Positions 54,712-64,000 of a stretch of 64,000 nt of DNA are shown here, one piece after another. Position 1 is the first letter of the stretch, and each line of letters opens with the position of its first letter. The translations under genes were made by a program, and so were the position numbers. This stretch comes from Fluviicoccus keumensis (lineage in GTDB: Bacteria; Pseudomonadota; Gammaproteobacteria; Pseudomonadales; Moraxellaceae), in assembly GCF_004217445.1 (NCBI RefSeq), contig NZ_SHKX01000010.1:558001-622000 (forward strand), given 5' to 3'. Below the pieces are notes generated by a model. That model was not told the origin of the DNA, did no database searches, and saw only the letters and a list, made by a program, of their open reading frames with translations.

Positions 54712-55506
54712 CTAATCAATACCACGCGCTGACGCCTCCCGCCAAGCCCGGAGCGCGGCAATCACGTCTTCCGGACGCGTACTGGCCGCAACCAGCACCA
54801 CCGCGACACCCAGCCGCATGGCCTCGGCGCCCAGACGCTCGCTGATCACCACGGCCGGCAGCAGGCGGGCTTCATCCCCACCCAGCGCCAGCCAGTGACG
54901 GAGCGACTCCCCGCTGGTGAGGACGATGGCATCCGGCTTCCGGTCCTGGCGCAACGATCGCCACTGCCCGGCGGCAGCGGCGGGCAGGCGGCGGCGATAG
55001 AGATCCAGATAGTCCACCTGCACGGCCTTGGCCTGCAGCCAATCGCGCACCAGATTGCGGCCGCCCTCGCCGCGCAGCACCAGTACGCGGTCGCCAGGCT
55101 GTAACGTCTGTATCGGCGGCAGGGAAAGCACGCCTTCACTGGTTTCAATCGTCGGAGTCAGCGGCGACAGCCCGGCCCCGGCCAATTCACGGGCGGTCGC
55201 GGCTCCGACCGCGATCCAGACCTGACCGACCGGCCATTGCGGCCAGTAATCCCGCAAGGAGTCCAGACCCAGCGCCGCCGCCGTGGGACTCACGACGAAC
55301 ACGACGCGATACCGGTCCAGATCCTGAACCATCTGCCGCTGAACGGGAGATAACGGTAACGGCTCAGTTTCCAGCAGGGGCAAGGCGTGAACAGTCGCAC
55401 CGACTGCACGCAGGGCCGCATCGAGCACCGTGGCGCGGCCGGCAGGCCGGGTATTGACGACGCTCAGGCCAGTCAATGGCCGGTCGGCCGCCTCGGGGAT
55501 TGTCAT
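54712..55506 (-). CDS. hemD: Uroporphyrinogen-III synthase
   Basis: HemD closes hydroxymethylbilane with inversion of ring D to give uroporphyrinogen III. The 264-residue protein has the poorly conserved but recognisable family pattern: SVVNTRPAGRA at the start, FVVSPTAAALGLDSL, a central VLVLRGEGGRNLVRDWL and the later DAIVLTSGESLRHWL. It overlaps hemC by 4 bases (ATGA), matching the universal hemC-hemD pairing. Confidence 0.93.
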   Translation of the reverse strand: MTIPEAADRPLTGLSVVNTRPAGRATVLDAALRAVGATVHALPLLETEPLPLSPVQRQMVQDLDRYRVVFVVSPTAAALGLDSLRDYWPQWPVGQVWIAVGAATARELAGAGLSPLTPTIETSEGVLSLPPIQTLQPGDRVLVLRGEGGRNLVRDWLQAKAVQVDYLDLYRRRLPAAAAGQWRSLRQDRKPDAIVLTSGESLRHWLALGGDEARLLPAVVISERLGAEAMRLGVAVVLVAASTRPEDVIAALRAWREASARGID

Positions 55507-56432
55507 CCGTGCAAAGCCGGCGCCGCCAGCAGCTCGGCCGCGCCCTGCACCAACAGGGCTTCCGCCACTTCAATACCCAGCGCCTCCGCTTCGGCGGGTG
55601 TCGCCGCGTCGGCTGCCGAACGCAACAGGGTCTTGCCGTCCAGACTGCCGACCAGCCCGCGCAGGCTGAGCTGGTCGCCGCGCAATACGGCATGACCGGC
55701 GATCGGCACCTGGCAACCGCCATGCAGGCGGCGGTTCATGGCCCGCTCGGCCAGCACGCAGGTGGCGGTGGCGGCATGATGCAGCGGCGCCAGCAGTTTC
55801 AGGGTTTCAGCATCGTCCTGACGCGCCTCAATGCCCACCGCGCCCTGGCCCACGGCCGGCAGCAGCAATTCATCGCCCAGATACTGGGTGATCCGCTCCG
55901 GCATACCCAGCCGCAGCAACCCGGCGCTGGCCAAAACGATCGCGTCATACTCCCCGGCATCCAGCTTGCCCAGGCGCGTACCGACATTGCCGCGCAGATC
56001 CTTAAGCACCAGATCCGGACGCAGCGCGCGCAACTGGCACTGGCGACGCAGGCTGGAGGTGCCGACAACCGCGCCTTGCGGCAACTGCTCCAGCGAGGCG
56101 TAACGATTGGATACCAGCGCGTCCAGCGGATTTTCACGCGGGCAGATGGTGACAATGCCCAGACCGCCCGGGCACTCCATCGGCACATCCTTCATCGAAT
56201 GGACGGCGATATCGGCCTGCCCTTCCAGCATCGCGGTTTCCAGTTCCTTCACGAACAGGCCCTTGCCGCCGATCTTGGCCAGCGGCGCATCCAGGATACG
56301 GTCGCCCTGCGTCGTGAAGGTCACCAGCTCTACCGTCAGGCCGGGGTGGTGGTGCATCAGCAAGGAACGGACATATTCGGCCTGCCACAGGGCGAGCGGG
56401 CTCTTGCGGGTGGCGATGCGGAGGGTTTTCAT
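55503..56432 (-). CDS. hemC: Porphobilinogen deaminase (hydroxymethylbilane synthase)
   Basis: HemC links four porphobilinogen units to hydroxymethylbilane on a dipyrromethane cofactor. The 309-residue product has the start LRIATRKSPLALWQAEYV, the active-site Asp in DIAVHSMKDVP, SSLRRQCQLRALRPDL, and the cofactor-binding cysteine in HGGCQVPIAGHAV. Promoter elements in the 124 bases upstream are not obvious; a strong hairpin there ends the preceding gene. Confidence 0.97.
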   Translation of the reverse strand: MKTLRIATRKSPLALWQAEYVRSLLMHHHPGLTVELVTFTTQGDRILDAPLAKIGGKGLFVKELETAMLEGQADIAVHSMKDVPMECPGGLGIVTICPRENPLDALVSNRYASLEQLPQGAVVGTSSLRRQCQLRALRPDLVLKDLRGNVGTRLGKLDAGEYDAIVLASAGLLRLGMPERITQYLGDELLLPAVGQGAVGIEARQDDAETLKLLAPLHHAATATCVLAERAMNRRLHGGCQVPIAGHAVLRGDQLSLRGLVGSLDGKTLLRSAADAATPAEAEALGIEVAEALLVQGAAELLAAPALHG

Positions 56433-56515
56433 GAATGACGCCTGAAAATGGGAAAGAACTGAAGCGGATTATGAAGGCTGGAAGAAGCAAGAGAAAGGGG
56501 AAACACCAGAGCACG

Positions 56516-56546
56516 GCACCCGGGCGGATAGCTTCCGCCCGGGTGC
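56516..56546 (-). terminator. Strong hairpin after the TRL-like lipoprotein gene
   Basis: GCACCCGGGCGGA (56516-56528) and TCCGCCCGGGTGC (56534-56546) form a perfect 13-bp stem with a 5-base loop, 10 bases after the stop. No T-run follows directly, though a pyrimidine-rich stretch comes 15 bases later. It separates the lipoprotein pair from hemC. Confidence 0.6.
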
Positions 56547-56556
56547 GACAGGACGA

Positions 56557-56868
56557 TCAGTTGCCGTAAACGACGATAGTCACGTCGGCGATGACACCCA
56601 TGATGCTCTGGGTTTCATAATCCACATGGTGAATGCGGGTGATGCCGGCATTCTTCGCCGCCTGCTCGATGCTGGCGTTACCCACGGCATAAACGCCCAG
56701 GATGGAACGCGCGGTCGAACGACCGATCTTGGTCGGCTTCTCGGGGTTATCCGTCGCAGCCAGCGGGCCGGTCACGTTGGTGTAGAAGGTGCCGTTGACC
56801 GGGCTCATCCCCGTGGCACATCCTGTCAGGGCCGCTGCCAGCAGCGCCGCACCGATCAGTTTCTTCAT
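56557..56868 (-). CDS. TRL-like small lipoprotein
   Basis: A 103-residue lipoprotein: lipobox LTGC (Cys17) after a short hydrophobic leader. The mature part fits the TRL-like family: a GTFYTNVTGP strand near the start, KIGRSTARSILGVYAVGNASIEQAAKNAGI in the middle and VDYETQSIMGVIADVTIVVYG at the end. Family function is unknown. It starts 3 bases after the hydrolase gene stop, so the two lipoproteins are probably translated from one message. Confidence 0.8.
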   Translation of the reverse strand: MKKLIGAALLAAALTGCATGMSPVNGTFYTNVTGPLAATDNPEKPTKIGRSTARSILGVYAVGNASIEQAAKNAGITRIHHVDYETQSIMGVIADVTIVVYGN

Positions 56869-56871
56869 GGA

Positions 56872-57993
56872 TCAATTCCTCGTGGTCATGGTCAGTTGTT
56901 GGTAACGGGAACGGAAGGCGGTCTTCTGACTGTCGTCGTCCTCTCCGGAATCGGAAATCTCGGTGGGATCCGGGTTCAATGCCTTGGCGGCGATCGCTTT
57001 ATCCGCGTGGGTGTCCAGCCAGGAGGTCACGTCGCTCCATACCTTGTCCTTGTCGACATCGTGCAGGGTGGCGTGACGCATGCCTTCGTAGATCTTGATC
57101 GTTTTGTCGGTGCTGACCGCCTTGGCCATCAGCAACTCGCTGCCTTCCTTCGCCACCAGGGCATCACGGGTGCCGTGCATCACCAGGAACGGCACGCGTA
57201 CGTTATTGATGTTGAGCTGGAGCCGCTGGGTCACATCCTGCATCGCCACCAGAAAGCTGCCCGGCAGGGCCTTGTGGGCGGTGAACGGATCTTCCCAGTA
57301 ACGCTGCTTGACCGCGGGATCCTTGACGATGGTCCAGGTCAGGCTCTTCCAGACCGGCAACAGCGGCGTCTGCGCCATATGGCGGGCGCTTTGCGCCGCG
57401 GTCCACAACCCGAAATTACCGACGCTGGCGGGCAGGATGTGTCCGGGATTCAGCTGGATCGCCGGAGCATTCAGGATCAGGCCGTCACTCGCCACACGGC
57501 CGGAGATGCTGGCCATCAGCACCACCGCGCCGCCCAGGGACTCGCCCTGAAGATAGACCGGCTTGCCGGGGAAGCGGCGGCGGACCTCGCGGCGGGCGAT
57601 TTCCACATCCTCGACATATTCATCAATCTTGCCGACGGAGCCGCGACGGGCGCCATAGCCCTGGGATTGCCCCCAACCGCGCAGGTCAATCCCGAAAACG
57701 GCATAGCCGCGCGAGGTCAGGTCTTTCGCCCAAGGATCATAGAAACCGGAATGAACCGCCGTGCCATGCACCAGCAGCACGATGGCCTTGGGGCTGCCGG
57801 AGGGCATCCACCATTGCCCGAACAGATGCAGGCCGCTGCGCGTAAAGAAATGCCGCGCCTCGTTGGCGCTGGGCGCGAGGACGTATTTTTCGGGCTCATC
57901 GGATTTGATGGTGGACAGGCTGCTACAACCGGCCAAGGTCACAACAAGGGCAAACAGCGCGAAAATGTGGCGGAAAAACATCCACTTACCCAT
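56872..57993 (-). CDS. Lipoprotein alpha/beta hydrolase (monoacylglycerol lipase-like)
   Basis: A 373-residue protein with a lipoprotein signal (LAGC, Cys23) and a serine alpha/beta-hydrolase domain of the monoacylglycerol lipase/lysophospholipase type (about 60-330): oxyanion strand VLLVHGTAVHSGFYDPWA, nucleophile in QGESLGGAV, the late acid in HGTRDALV and the histidine in EGMRHATLHDVD. The last 45 residues are charged and probably unstructured. It would act on lipids in the periplasm or outer membrane. The ATG at 57993 has a GGGG site. It stands between algR and hemC, where Pseudomonas has no gene. Confidence 0.85.
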   Translation of the reverse strand: MGKWMFFRHIFALFALVVTLAGCSSLSTIKSDEPEKYVLAPSANEARHFFTRSGLHLFGQWWMPSGSPKAIVLLVHGTAVHSGFYDPWAKDLTSRGYAVFGIDLRGWGQSQGYGARRGSVGKIDEYVEDVEIARREVRRRFPGKPVYLQGESLGGAVVLMASISGRVASDGLILNAPAIQLNPGHILPASVGNFGLWTAAQSARHMAQTPLLPVWKSLTWTIVKDPAVKQRYWEDPFTAHKALPGSFLVAMQDVTQRLQLNINNVRVPFLVMHGTRDALVAKEGSELLMAKAVSTDKTIKIYEGMRHATLHDVDKDKVWSDVTSWLDTHADKAIAAKALNPDPTEISDSGEDDDSQKTAFRSRYQQLTMTTRN

Positions 57994-58088
57994 AAAACAA
58001 CCCCAGCCGCAAGGCATGCGGCTCTTCTTTTTGTGATGACGTTATTCTGTTTGCCGTCCGCGGGCGGTGGCGGCAGCCACCCTTTTTA

Positions 58089-58835
58089 TCACAAATTATG
58101 CATTTTATCGCGGATATCCGCCAAATGACGCCGGCTGACCAGCAGCTTGTCAGGAATCCCCTTGAGCCGGACCTGGTATTGGCCCGAAGGCAGCAGCTCC
58201 AACCCTTCCAGATAGGTGGCGGACATCAGGGCGTTGCGGTGGACGCGGATGAAGCGGTCGCCGAATTCGGTTTCCAGCTCCTTGAGGGTTTCGTCGATCA
58301 GCACCTGCCCCTTGGTATGGCGCACGGTGACATACTTCTGGTCGGCCAGAAAATAGTAGATTTCGTCCAGCGGCACCAGTTCCAGGCCGCGGTGGGTGCG
58401 GGCGGTGATGTGGTTACGGGTGGCGCCGGGCTTGCCGTCATCGTTGGCCTGCTCGCGAATATGCTGCAGCTGGGCGCGGTTGACGCGGGTGGCGCGGGAC
58501 AGGGCTTCGTTCAACTGGTCGCGGCGCACCGGTTTCAACAGGTAGCCAATGGCCTCCACCTGAAAGGCGGCCAGCGCATGCTCATCAAATGCGGTGATGA
58601 AAATCACGGCGGGCGGATTGGGCAAGCGGGCCAGCTCCTCGGCGCAGGCGATGCCGTCCATGACCGGCATGCGGATATCCAGCAGCACGAGGTCGGGGGT
58701 CAGGGTCGCCACCTTGCTGAGGGCGTCCAGGCCGTTCTCGGCCTCGCCGACCACTTCGCAGTTGGCGGCGTCGCGCAACATGCGCACCAGACGATCCCGG
58801 GCCAACGCCTCGTCGTCACAAACCAGAACTTTCAT
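58089..58835 (-). CDS. algR: LytTR response regulator, AlgR-like
   Basis: A 248-residue regulator: receiver domain (1-120) with acidic CDDEALARDR, phosphoacceptor Asp in LVLLDIRMP and the conserved lysine in LLKPV; then a LytTR DNA-binding domain (about 145-245; ELVPLDEIYYFLADQKYVTV and FIRVHRNALMS). Its neighbours algZ and hemCDXY match the Pseudomonas algZ-algR-hemC arrangement, where AlgR controls alginate, twitching and virulence genes. Here the targets are unknown. GGAGG lies 5 bases before the ATG. Confidence 0.92.
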   Translation of the reverse strand: MKVLVCDDEALARDRLVRMLRDAANCEVVGEAENGLDALSKVATLTPDLVLLDIRMPVMDGIACAEELARLPNPPAVIFITAFDEHALAAFQVEAIGYLLKPVRRDQLNEALSRATRVNRAQLQHIREQANDDGKPGATRNHITARTHRGLELVPLDEIYYFLADQKYVTVRHTKGQVLIDETLKELETEFGDRFIRVHRNALMSATYLEGLELLPSGQYQVRLKGIPDKLLVSRRHLADIRDKMHNL

Positions 58836-58854
58836 AGGGCCTCCACTGTTATCT

Positions 58855-59952
58855 CTATTCTTGGAGAGGTTTCGCGACCTGCGGCACCAGAGCAAAGGGA
58901 TAACTCAGGTAGGTGGTGTACAGGTTTTCAGTTGCTTGTGATTGCAGTTTAGCCTTTTCCCCGTAATGCGCGCGCAAGCGTTCCCGGATATTGCCCAGCG
59001 CCATACGGTTCCCTTTGTGCTGACTACGCCTGTCCGGATAATACGGGTTTGTGATGACGATCGTCACCTCCTGGCCGGTCCATGTCACCAGAATGGTTAC
59101 GGTCGCGGGCCCCGATGCCGGTTCCACTCCGTGATAAATGGCATTTTCCAGCAGCGGTTGCAAGGTCAACGCGGGAATTCTGAGACCCAACGGCAAATTT
59201 TCCACCCGCCAATCGAGGTTCAGGCGGCTGCCCAGCCGCAGTTTCTCGATATTCAGGTAGCGCTCGCACAACGACAGCTCATCCGCCAGCGGCACCTCGC
59301 CTTCGGCCTTGAGGCTGGCGCGGAACAGGGTCGAGAGGTCTTCCACAACCTCTTCCGCCAGATCCGGGTCAACCGAAATCAGGCTGGCGATAATATTCAT
59401 CGAGTTGAACAGGAAATGCGGCCGTATGCGCGCCTGCAAGGCCTGCAGGCGCGCGGTCAGCTCCGTGCGCTGACGGCGCAGCAGCTGTTCCTGTAAGAAA
59501 AAGTACCGCAGCACCAGCCCGGCGATAATGCCGCCCATGACCAGATTACGCACCAGCGCCAGCAACAACTTGACCTCGCCCGGCTGGCGGATGTTCAGGA
59601 ACAGCAGCACGCCTTCGGCCAGAAAGGTAAAAAACGCCACCAGCGCCAGAAACAGGAAAAAAATCACGAACGCGGCATAGGAGCGACGCATTTTCATCAA
59701 TTGCGGGCGCAAAGCGCAGAACAGGCCGGCCGAACTCATCGCCACCCAGGACAGCAGCAGCGACTTCAGCCCCAGCGCCACCCACGGAAAGGGGCTCAAG
59801 GTCACCATTTCCGTCATCAGCAGGAAAACCGCCAGCAACTGGCTGACCACCAGCAGCTTCAGCACCGCCTCCATATTGCAGAAATCGGGCAGGAAAAAAT
59901 CATCCCCGGCCGGGGTATTGGCGTCCGGCGCGGGTCGGGGGGTTTCGGACAT
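58855..59952 (-). CDS. algZ: LytS/YehU-type sensor kinase, AlgZ (FimS)-like
   Basis: A 365-residue kinase with four to five membrane helices (about residues 32-165) and a His_kinase domain starting ARIRPHFLFNSMNIIASLIS, in which the H of RPHFLFN is the phosphorylated residue, followed by a HATPase with LQPLLENAIYHGVEP. The catalytic glycine boxes are weaker than in standard kinases, as in this family. It lies 19 bases upstream of algR and is divergent from argH with only 52 bases between, the same neighbours as in Pseudomonas. Confidence 0.92.
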   Translation of the reverse strand: MSETPRPAPDANTPAGDDFFLPDFCNMEAVLKLLVVSQLLAVFLLMTEMVTLSPFPWVALGLKSLLLSWVAMSSAGLFCALRPQLMKMRRSYAAFVIFFLFLALVAFFTFLAEGVLLFLNIRQPGEVKLLLALVRNLVMGGIIAGLVLRYFFLQEQLLRRQRTELTARLQALQARIRPHFLFNSMNIIASLISVDPDLAEEVVEDLSTLFRASLKAEGEVPLADELSLCERYLNIEKLRLGSRLNLDWRVENLPLGLRIPALTLQPLLENAIYHGVEPASGPATVTILVTWTGQEVTIVITNPYYPDRRSQHKGNRMALGNIRERLRAHYGEKAKLQSQATENLYTTYLSYPFALVPQVAKPLQE

Positions 59953-60004
59953 GATTCCTGATATACTCGTTATCGTTATTTTTTCACCCTGACTCCATTT
60001 CCCT

Positions 60005-61390
<1,386 letters not shown>

Positions 61391-61401
61391 GGAGGAAAAC
61401 C

Positions 61402-61674
61402 ATGACCCGTACCGTGATGTGCCGCAAATACCAGCAGGAACTGGAAGGCCTGGCATTCCCGCCCTTCCCCGGCCCCAAGGGGCAGGCGCTGTTCGACACC
61501 GTGTCGAAGCAGGCCTGGCAAGAATGGCTGAAGCACCAGACGATGCTGATCAACGAGAACCATCTCAACGTGATGCAGCCCGAGGCGCAAACCTTCCTGT
61601 CCGAGCAGCGTGAAAAATTCCTGAGCAACGCGGACTACGAACGCCCCAAGGGCTGGACGCCGGAAAAGAAGTGA
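61402..61674 (+). CDS. yggX: YggX-type oxidative damage protection / Fe(II) trafficking protein
   Basis: A 90-residue cytoplasmic protein of the YggX family, which protects iron-sulfur clusters and has been linked to iron trafficking. The start MTRTVMCRKYQQELEGLAFPP is diagnostic, with the single conserved cysteine at position 7, and WLKHQTMLINENHLNV follows in the middle. GGAGG lies before the ATG. It follows argH closely and is ended by a strong terminator. Confidence 0.95.
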   Translation: MTRTVMCRKYQQELEGLAFPPFPGPKGQALFDTVSKQAWQEWLKHQTMLINENHLNVMQPEAQTFLSEQREKFLSNADYERPKGWTPEKK

Positions 61675-61725
61675 ACTGACCGTTCACGCCCGCGCGGGGC
61701 AAACAAGCAGGAATTGCCGTATACA

Positions 61726-61757
61726 CGTAAGGCCGGTTGATCCGGCCTTACGTTTTT
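61726..61757 (+). terminator. Intrinsic terminator after yggX
   Basis: CGTAAGGCCGG (61726-61736) and CCGGCCTTACG (61742-61752) form a perfect 11-bp stem with a 5-base loop followed by TTTTT, 51 bases after the yggX stop. It closes the argH-yggX unit. Confidence 0.9.
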
Positions 61758-61778
61758 CCGTCCCGTGAGGTATGTGTC

Positions 61779-62255
61779 ATGAGTCAGCTGCTCACCATGT
61801 ACAACAGTGTCGGCAATGCCGCGTTCAGCGGCATGATCGGCCAGATCGCCCCTTTCTTCAGCACCATTAACGCCCAGTTCACCGAACTTCGTCCCAATTT
61901 CGCCGAAATTACCATGCCCTTCCGCCGCGAGGTCACCAACCACCTCGGCACCGTGCACGCCATCGCCATGTGCAACATGGCGGAGCTGGTGGCCGGAACC
62001 ATGACCGACGCCTCGATTCCCGCCGGTTGCCGCTGGATTCCCAAGGCGATGAGCGTGCAATACCTGGCCAAGGCCAAGACCGACCTGCGCGCCGTCTCCA
62101 GCGGCGAAGGCCTGGACTGGGCGGCGGGCGGCGACATCGAGGTGCCGGTGGACGTGTTCGACACCCACGGCGTCAAAGTCTTCAGCGCAAAAATCACCAT
62201 GAACGTGCGGCCCGGCGACCTGGTGCTAAGTGAAGACGCCCGGAAACTGGGCTGA
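61779..62255 (+). CDS. DUF4442-type hotdog thioesterase-like protein
   Basis: A 158-residue protein with a hotdog fold of the DUF4442 group. The landmarks are the central helix preceded by RREVTNHLGTVHAIAMCNMAEL (the usual N-H-x-G-T-x-H-x-x-A segment, about residues 47-65) and the later strand MSVQYLAKAKTDLRAV. Members are related to acyl-CoA or acyl-ACP thioesterases but activity is unproved. A GAGG site is 9 bases before the ATG. A GDSL hydrolase gene follows 3 bases later. Confidence 0.82.
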   Translation: MSQLLTMYNSVGNAAFSGMIGQIAPFFSTINAQFTELRPNFAEITMPFRREVTNHLGTVHAIAMCNMAELVAGTMTDASIPAGCRWIPKAMSVQYLAKAKTDLRAVSSGEGLDWAAGGDIEVPVDVFDTHGVKVFSAKITMNVRPGDLVLSEDARKLG

Positions 62256-62258
62256 ACC

Positions 62259-62984
62259 ATGTGGCGCTCGCTGCGGTTCTGGCTGCATTTCGGCGCGCTG
62301 ATGCCGGTGGCGGTGCCGCAGGCGCTGCATACCCGGCGCACGGCGCTGCGACTGCCGGAGGCGGCAGGGCCGCAGCACGGGGCCTTTGCCGGTGAAGGCG
62401 CGCCGTGGCGGCTGGTGGTGATCGGTGAATCGACGGTGGCCGGAGTCGGCGTGGCGCACCAGGCGGACGGACTGGCCGTCGCCAGAGCCTTTGCCGCCCG
62501 GACCGGCCGCCCGGCGCACTGGCGGGCGCATGGCCGCAACGGCGCGCGCATCCGCGACGTGCGCCGCGACCTGCTGCCGGATGACCTGCAGGCGGCGGAT
62601 CTGGTGCTGGTCAGCATCGGCGTCAACGACACCACCGGCTTCAGTTCGCCGCGCCACTGGCGGGAACAACTACGGCATCTGGTCGCCGACATCCGGCGAC
62701 AGACGCCCGCGCCGGTCGCCTTCCTGGCCTTGCCGCCGATGCACCACTTCACCGCCCTGCCGCAACCGCTGCGCGGCGTGATCGGTCATCGCGCCGGACT
62801 GATGGATCACCATCTGCGCCGGGCGCTGGCCGGACTGCCCGGATGCCGGGTGCTGGACTACGGCATGGACATGCACCCGCGCTATCTGGCGGCGGACGGC
62901 TATCACCCCTCGGCGGAAGGTTATGCGGCCATCGGCGAAGCGGTGGCGCGGCTTGTCGCCCCGCGTTCCGGCGACGACGATTGA
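62259..62984 (+). CDS. SGNH/GDSL-family hydrolase
   Basis: A 241-residue hydrolase. Block I nucleophile Ser is in VVIGESTVAGVG (about residues 53-64), block III has SIGVNDTTG, and the block V Asp-His pair is in DGYHPSAEGYAAIG near the C-terminus. The N-terminal 20 residues are hydrophobic with one Arg and could be an anchor or uncleaved signal. It starts 3 bases after the hotdog gene, so the two are probably co-expressed. The esterified substrate is unknown. Confidence 0.88.
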   Translation: MWRSLRFWLHFGALMPVAVPQALHTRRTALRLPEAAGPQHGAFAGEGAPWRLVVIGESTVAGVGVAHQADGLAVARAFAARTGRPAHWRAHGRNGARIRDVRRDLLPDDLQAADLVLVSIGVNDTTGFSSPRHWREQLRHLVADIRRQTPAPVAFLALPPMHHFTALPQPLRGVIGHRAGLMDHHLRRALAGLPGCRVLDYGMDMHPRYLAADGYHPSAEGYAAIGEAVARLVAPRSGDDD

Positions 62985-63051
62985 ATCCCGCTTTACTCCC
63001 CACCCGCCCCCGATATACTGAGTCAAAGCCCATCCTCAGGGACCGCCGATA

Positions 63052-64000
63052 ATGACAACAACCGGAATCGTGGCCACGCTGAAGTTCGCCATCCGCGCCG
63101 CCAACGGGCTGGGCCTGCTCGGCCTGTTCATGAACCTGCCGCACGCCCTGCCCGGCTTCCTGGCCTGCCACCTGACCGCGACGCTGGGGACGCTGCTGCT
63201 CGCTTTCCACCTGAAGCGCTCGGTGCCCGGCTGGGGACTGGGTGCCTTGATCCTGCCGTTCATCACCAGCACCTGGCTGACCTTCCGCCCGGAAAACACC
63301 CCTGACGCGATGACGGCGGGCGACAACTGCTGGTACAGCATGGAGCGGGACGTGAACCACATGATCGTGGTCGGCATCCTGTTCTTCGACCGCGCGCCGG
63401 AAAAGGCGGCGCTGGAACAGCTGATTACGGAGCGGCTGCTGAAATTCGACCGCTTCCGCCAGGTGCCGCGCCTGCGCAACGGCCACCGCTATTGGGAAGA
63501 TGACGAAGACTTCCAACTGGATCGCCACCTGCATTTCCGTCCGCTGCCCGAGCCGTCGCTGCAAACCTTTCAGGCGCACGTGGACACGCTGTCCGGGCAG
63601 AAGCTGGACTTCGAGCATCCGCTGTGGGATCTGGAAGTGGTGCCGAACCACCCGGACGGCGCGGCGATCATCGTCCGCATCCATCACTGCAACGCCGACG
63701 GCATCGCGCTGGTACGGGTACTGCTGTCGCTGACCGACAAGGCTGCGGCCGCCGTCGAGAATACCACCGAGGCCCCGCGTGCTTCCCGTCCCAAGCATCA
63801 CCCACTGAAACTGTTGTGGGAGTTGATCGTCGCCTTTCCGCGCATGCTGATGCTGCCCGACAGCCGCACCAGCTTCAAACACCCGCTGACCGGGCAGCGC
63901 GGCACCGCCTGGTCTGGACAATTGCCCTTGCAGGACATCAAGAAGTTGGCGCACGCCCACGGCGGCAAGATCAACGACGTGGTGCTGGCCGCCACTGCCG
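63052..64000 (+). CDS. Wax ester synthase/diacylglycerol acyltransferase, N-terminal part
   Basis: The frame is open to the right edge (316 codons, incomplete). Such enzymes esterify fatty alcohols or diacylglycerol with acyl-CoA for storage. The catalytic HHxxxDG motif is present (IHHCNADGIAL, about residues 214-224), as are PLWDLEVV and INDVVLAAT. About 80 residues of mostly hydrophobic sequence (two or three helices, to about WLTFRP) precede the conserved DNCWYSMERDVNHMIVV start, an extension not found in the usual short forms. A TATACT box at 63014-63019 may be its own -10. GDSL and hotdog genes lie directly upstream. Confidence 0.9.
   Translation, partial: MTTTGIVATLKFAIRAANGLGLLGLFMNLPHALPGFLACHLTATLGTLLLAFHLKRSVPGWGLGALILPFITSTWLTFRPENTPDAMTAGDNCWYSMERDVNHMIVVGILFFDRAPEKAALEQLITERLLKFDRFRQVPRLRNGHRYWEDDEDFQLDRHLHFRPLPEPSLQTFQAHVDTLSGQKLDFEHPLWDLEVVPNHPDGAAIIVRIHHCNADGIALVRVLLSLTDKAAAAVENTTEAPRASRPKHHPLKLLWELIVAFPRMLMLPDSRTSFKHPLTGQRGTAWSGQLPLQDIKKLAHAHGGKINDVVLAATA

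Overview
The window reads as ordinary, gene-dense chromosome of a GC-rich betaproteobacterium, probably Neisseriales or a relative (Chromobacteriaceae/Chitinibacteraceae type). This placement is an inference from gene content and order: a free-standing RibA beside a RibBA with a degenerate second half, very large PstC and PstA permeases, argH-algZ-algR near hemCDXY, atpIBEFHAGDC-glmU-glmS, and UbiC/UbiA. No rRNA, tRNA, CRISPR array, insertion sequence, prophage or attachment site was recognised. No intergenic stretch much exceeds 300 bases; the longest is the carA leader and promoter region (18546-18853).

Layout. 1-1956: the end of dxs, a DUF4404 gene and a secreted protein with two PilJ-type sensor repeats. 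1971-11296 (mostly minus): a riboflavin block (nrdR-ribD, ribE, ribBA, ribH, ribA) with nusB, thiL, pgpA and a clan AA protease, interrupted by a plus-strand PA14 lipoprotein gene and a glycine-zipper gene. 11361-19859: an AT-richer orphan, a YtfL/PaeA-type membrane protein, greA-carB-carA, a YqhA protein and an SCP2-like protein. 19949-26609: a PlpD-type patatin autotransporter, two small orphans, WYL and HxlR regulators, and a rubrerythrin-rubredoxin-rubredoxin reductase group. 26791-37147: ubiC-ubiA, phoB-phoR, and pstS-pstC-pstA-pstB-phoU behind a near-ideal Pho promoter. 37224-42665: a thioesterase, a large GGDEF/EAL protein and glmS. 42719-51328: glmU and the complete F1Fo ATP synthase operon. 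51412-59952: a lipoprotein dual-specificity phosphatase, a thioesterase, hemC-hemD-hemX-hemY, two lipoprotein genes, and the algR/algZ two-component pair. 60005-64000: argH, yggX, a hotdog protein, a GDSL hydrolase and the start of a wax ester synthase/diacylglycerol acyltransferase.

How the genes work together. Riboflavin synthesis is complete except for the dephosphorylation step. The Pho block pairs sensor/regulator with transporter, facing each other across a bidirectional terminator. Rubredoxin reductase, rubredoxin (54 codons) and rubrerythrin could form an NADH peroxidase chain. The heme block makes uroporphyrinogen III from porphobilinogen and lies next to a LytTR two-component system, as in Pseudomonas. 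The last three genes suggest acyl-ester or storage-lipid metabolism.

No clear new defence or mobile system was found. The better leads are regulatory and architectural: three look-alike bidirectional terminators, two candidate operators built on inverted repeats, an interspersed-repeat pair inside the rib operon, large extra-cytoplasmic domains in the phosphate permease, and a few orphan genes.
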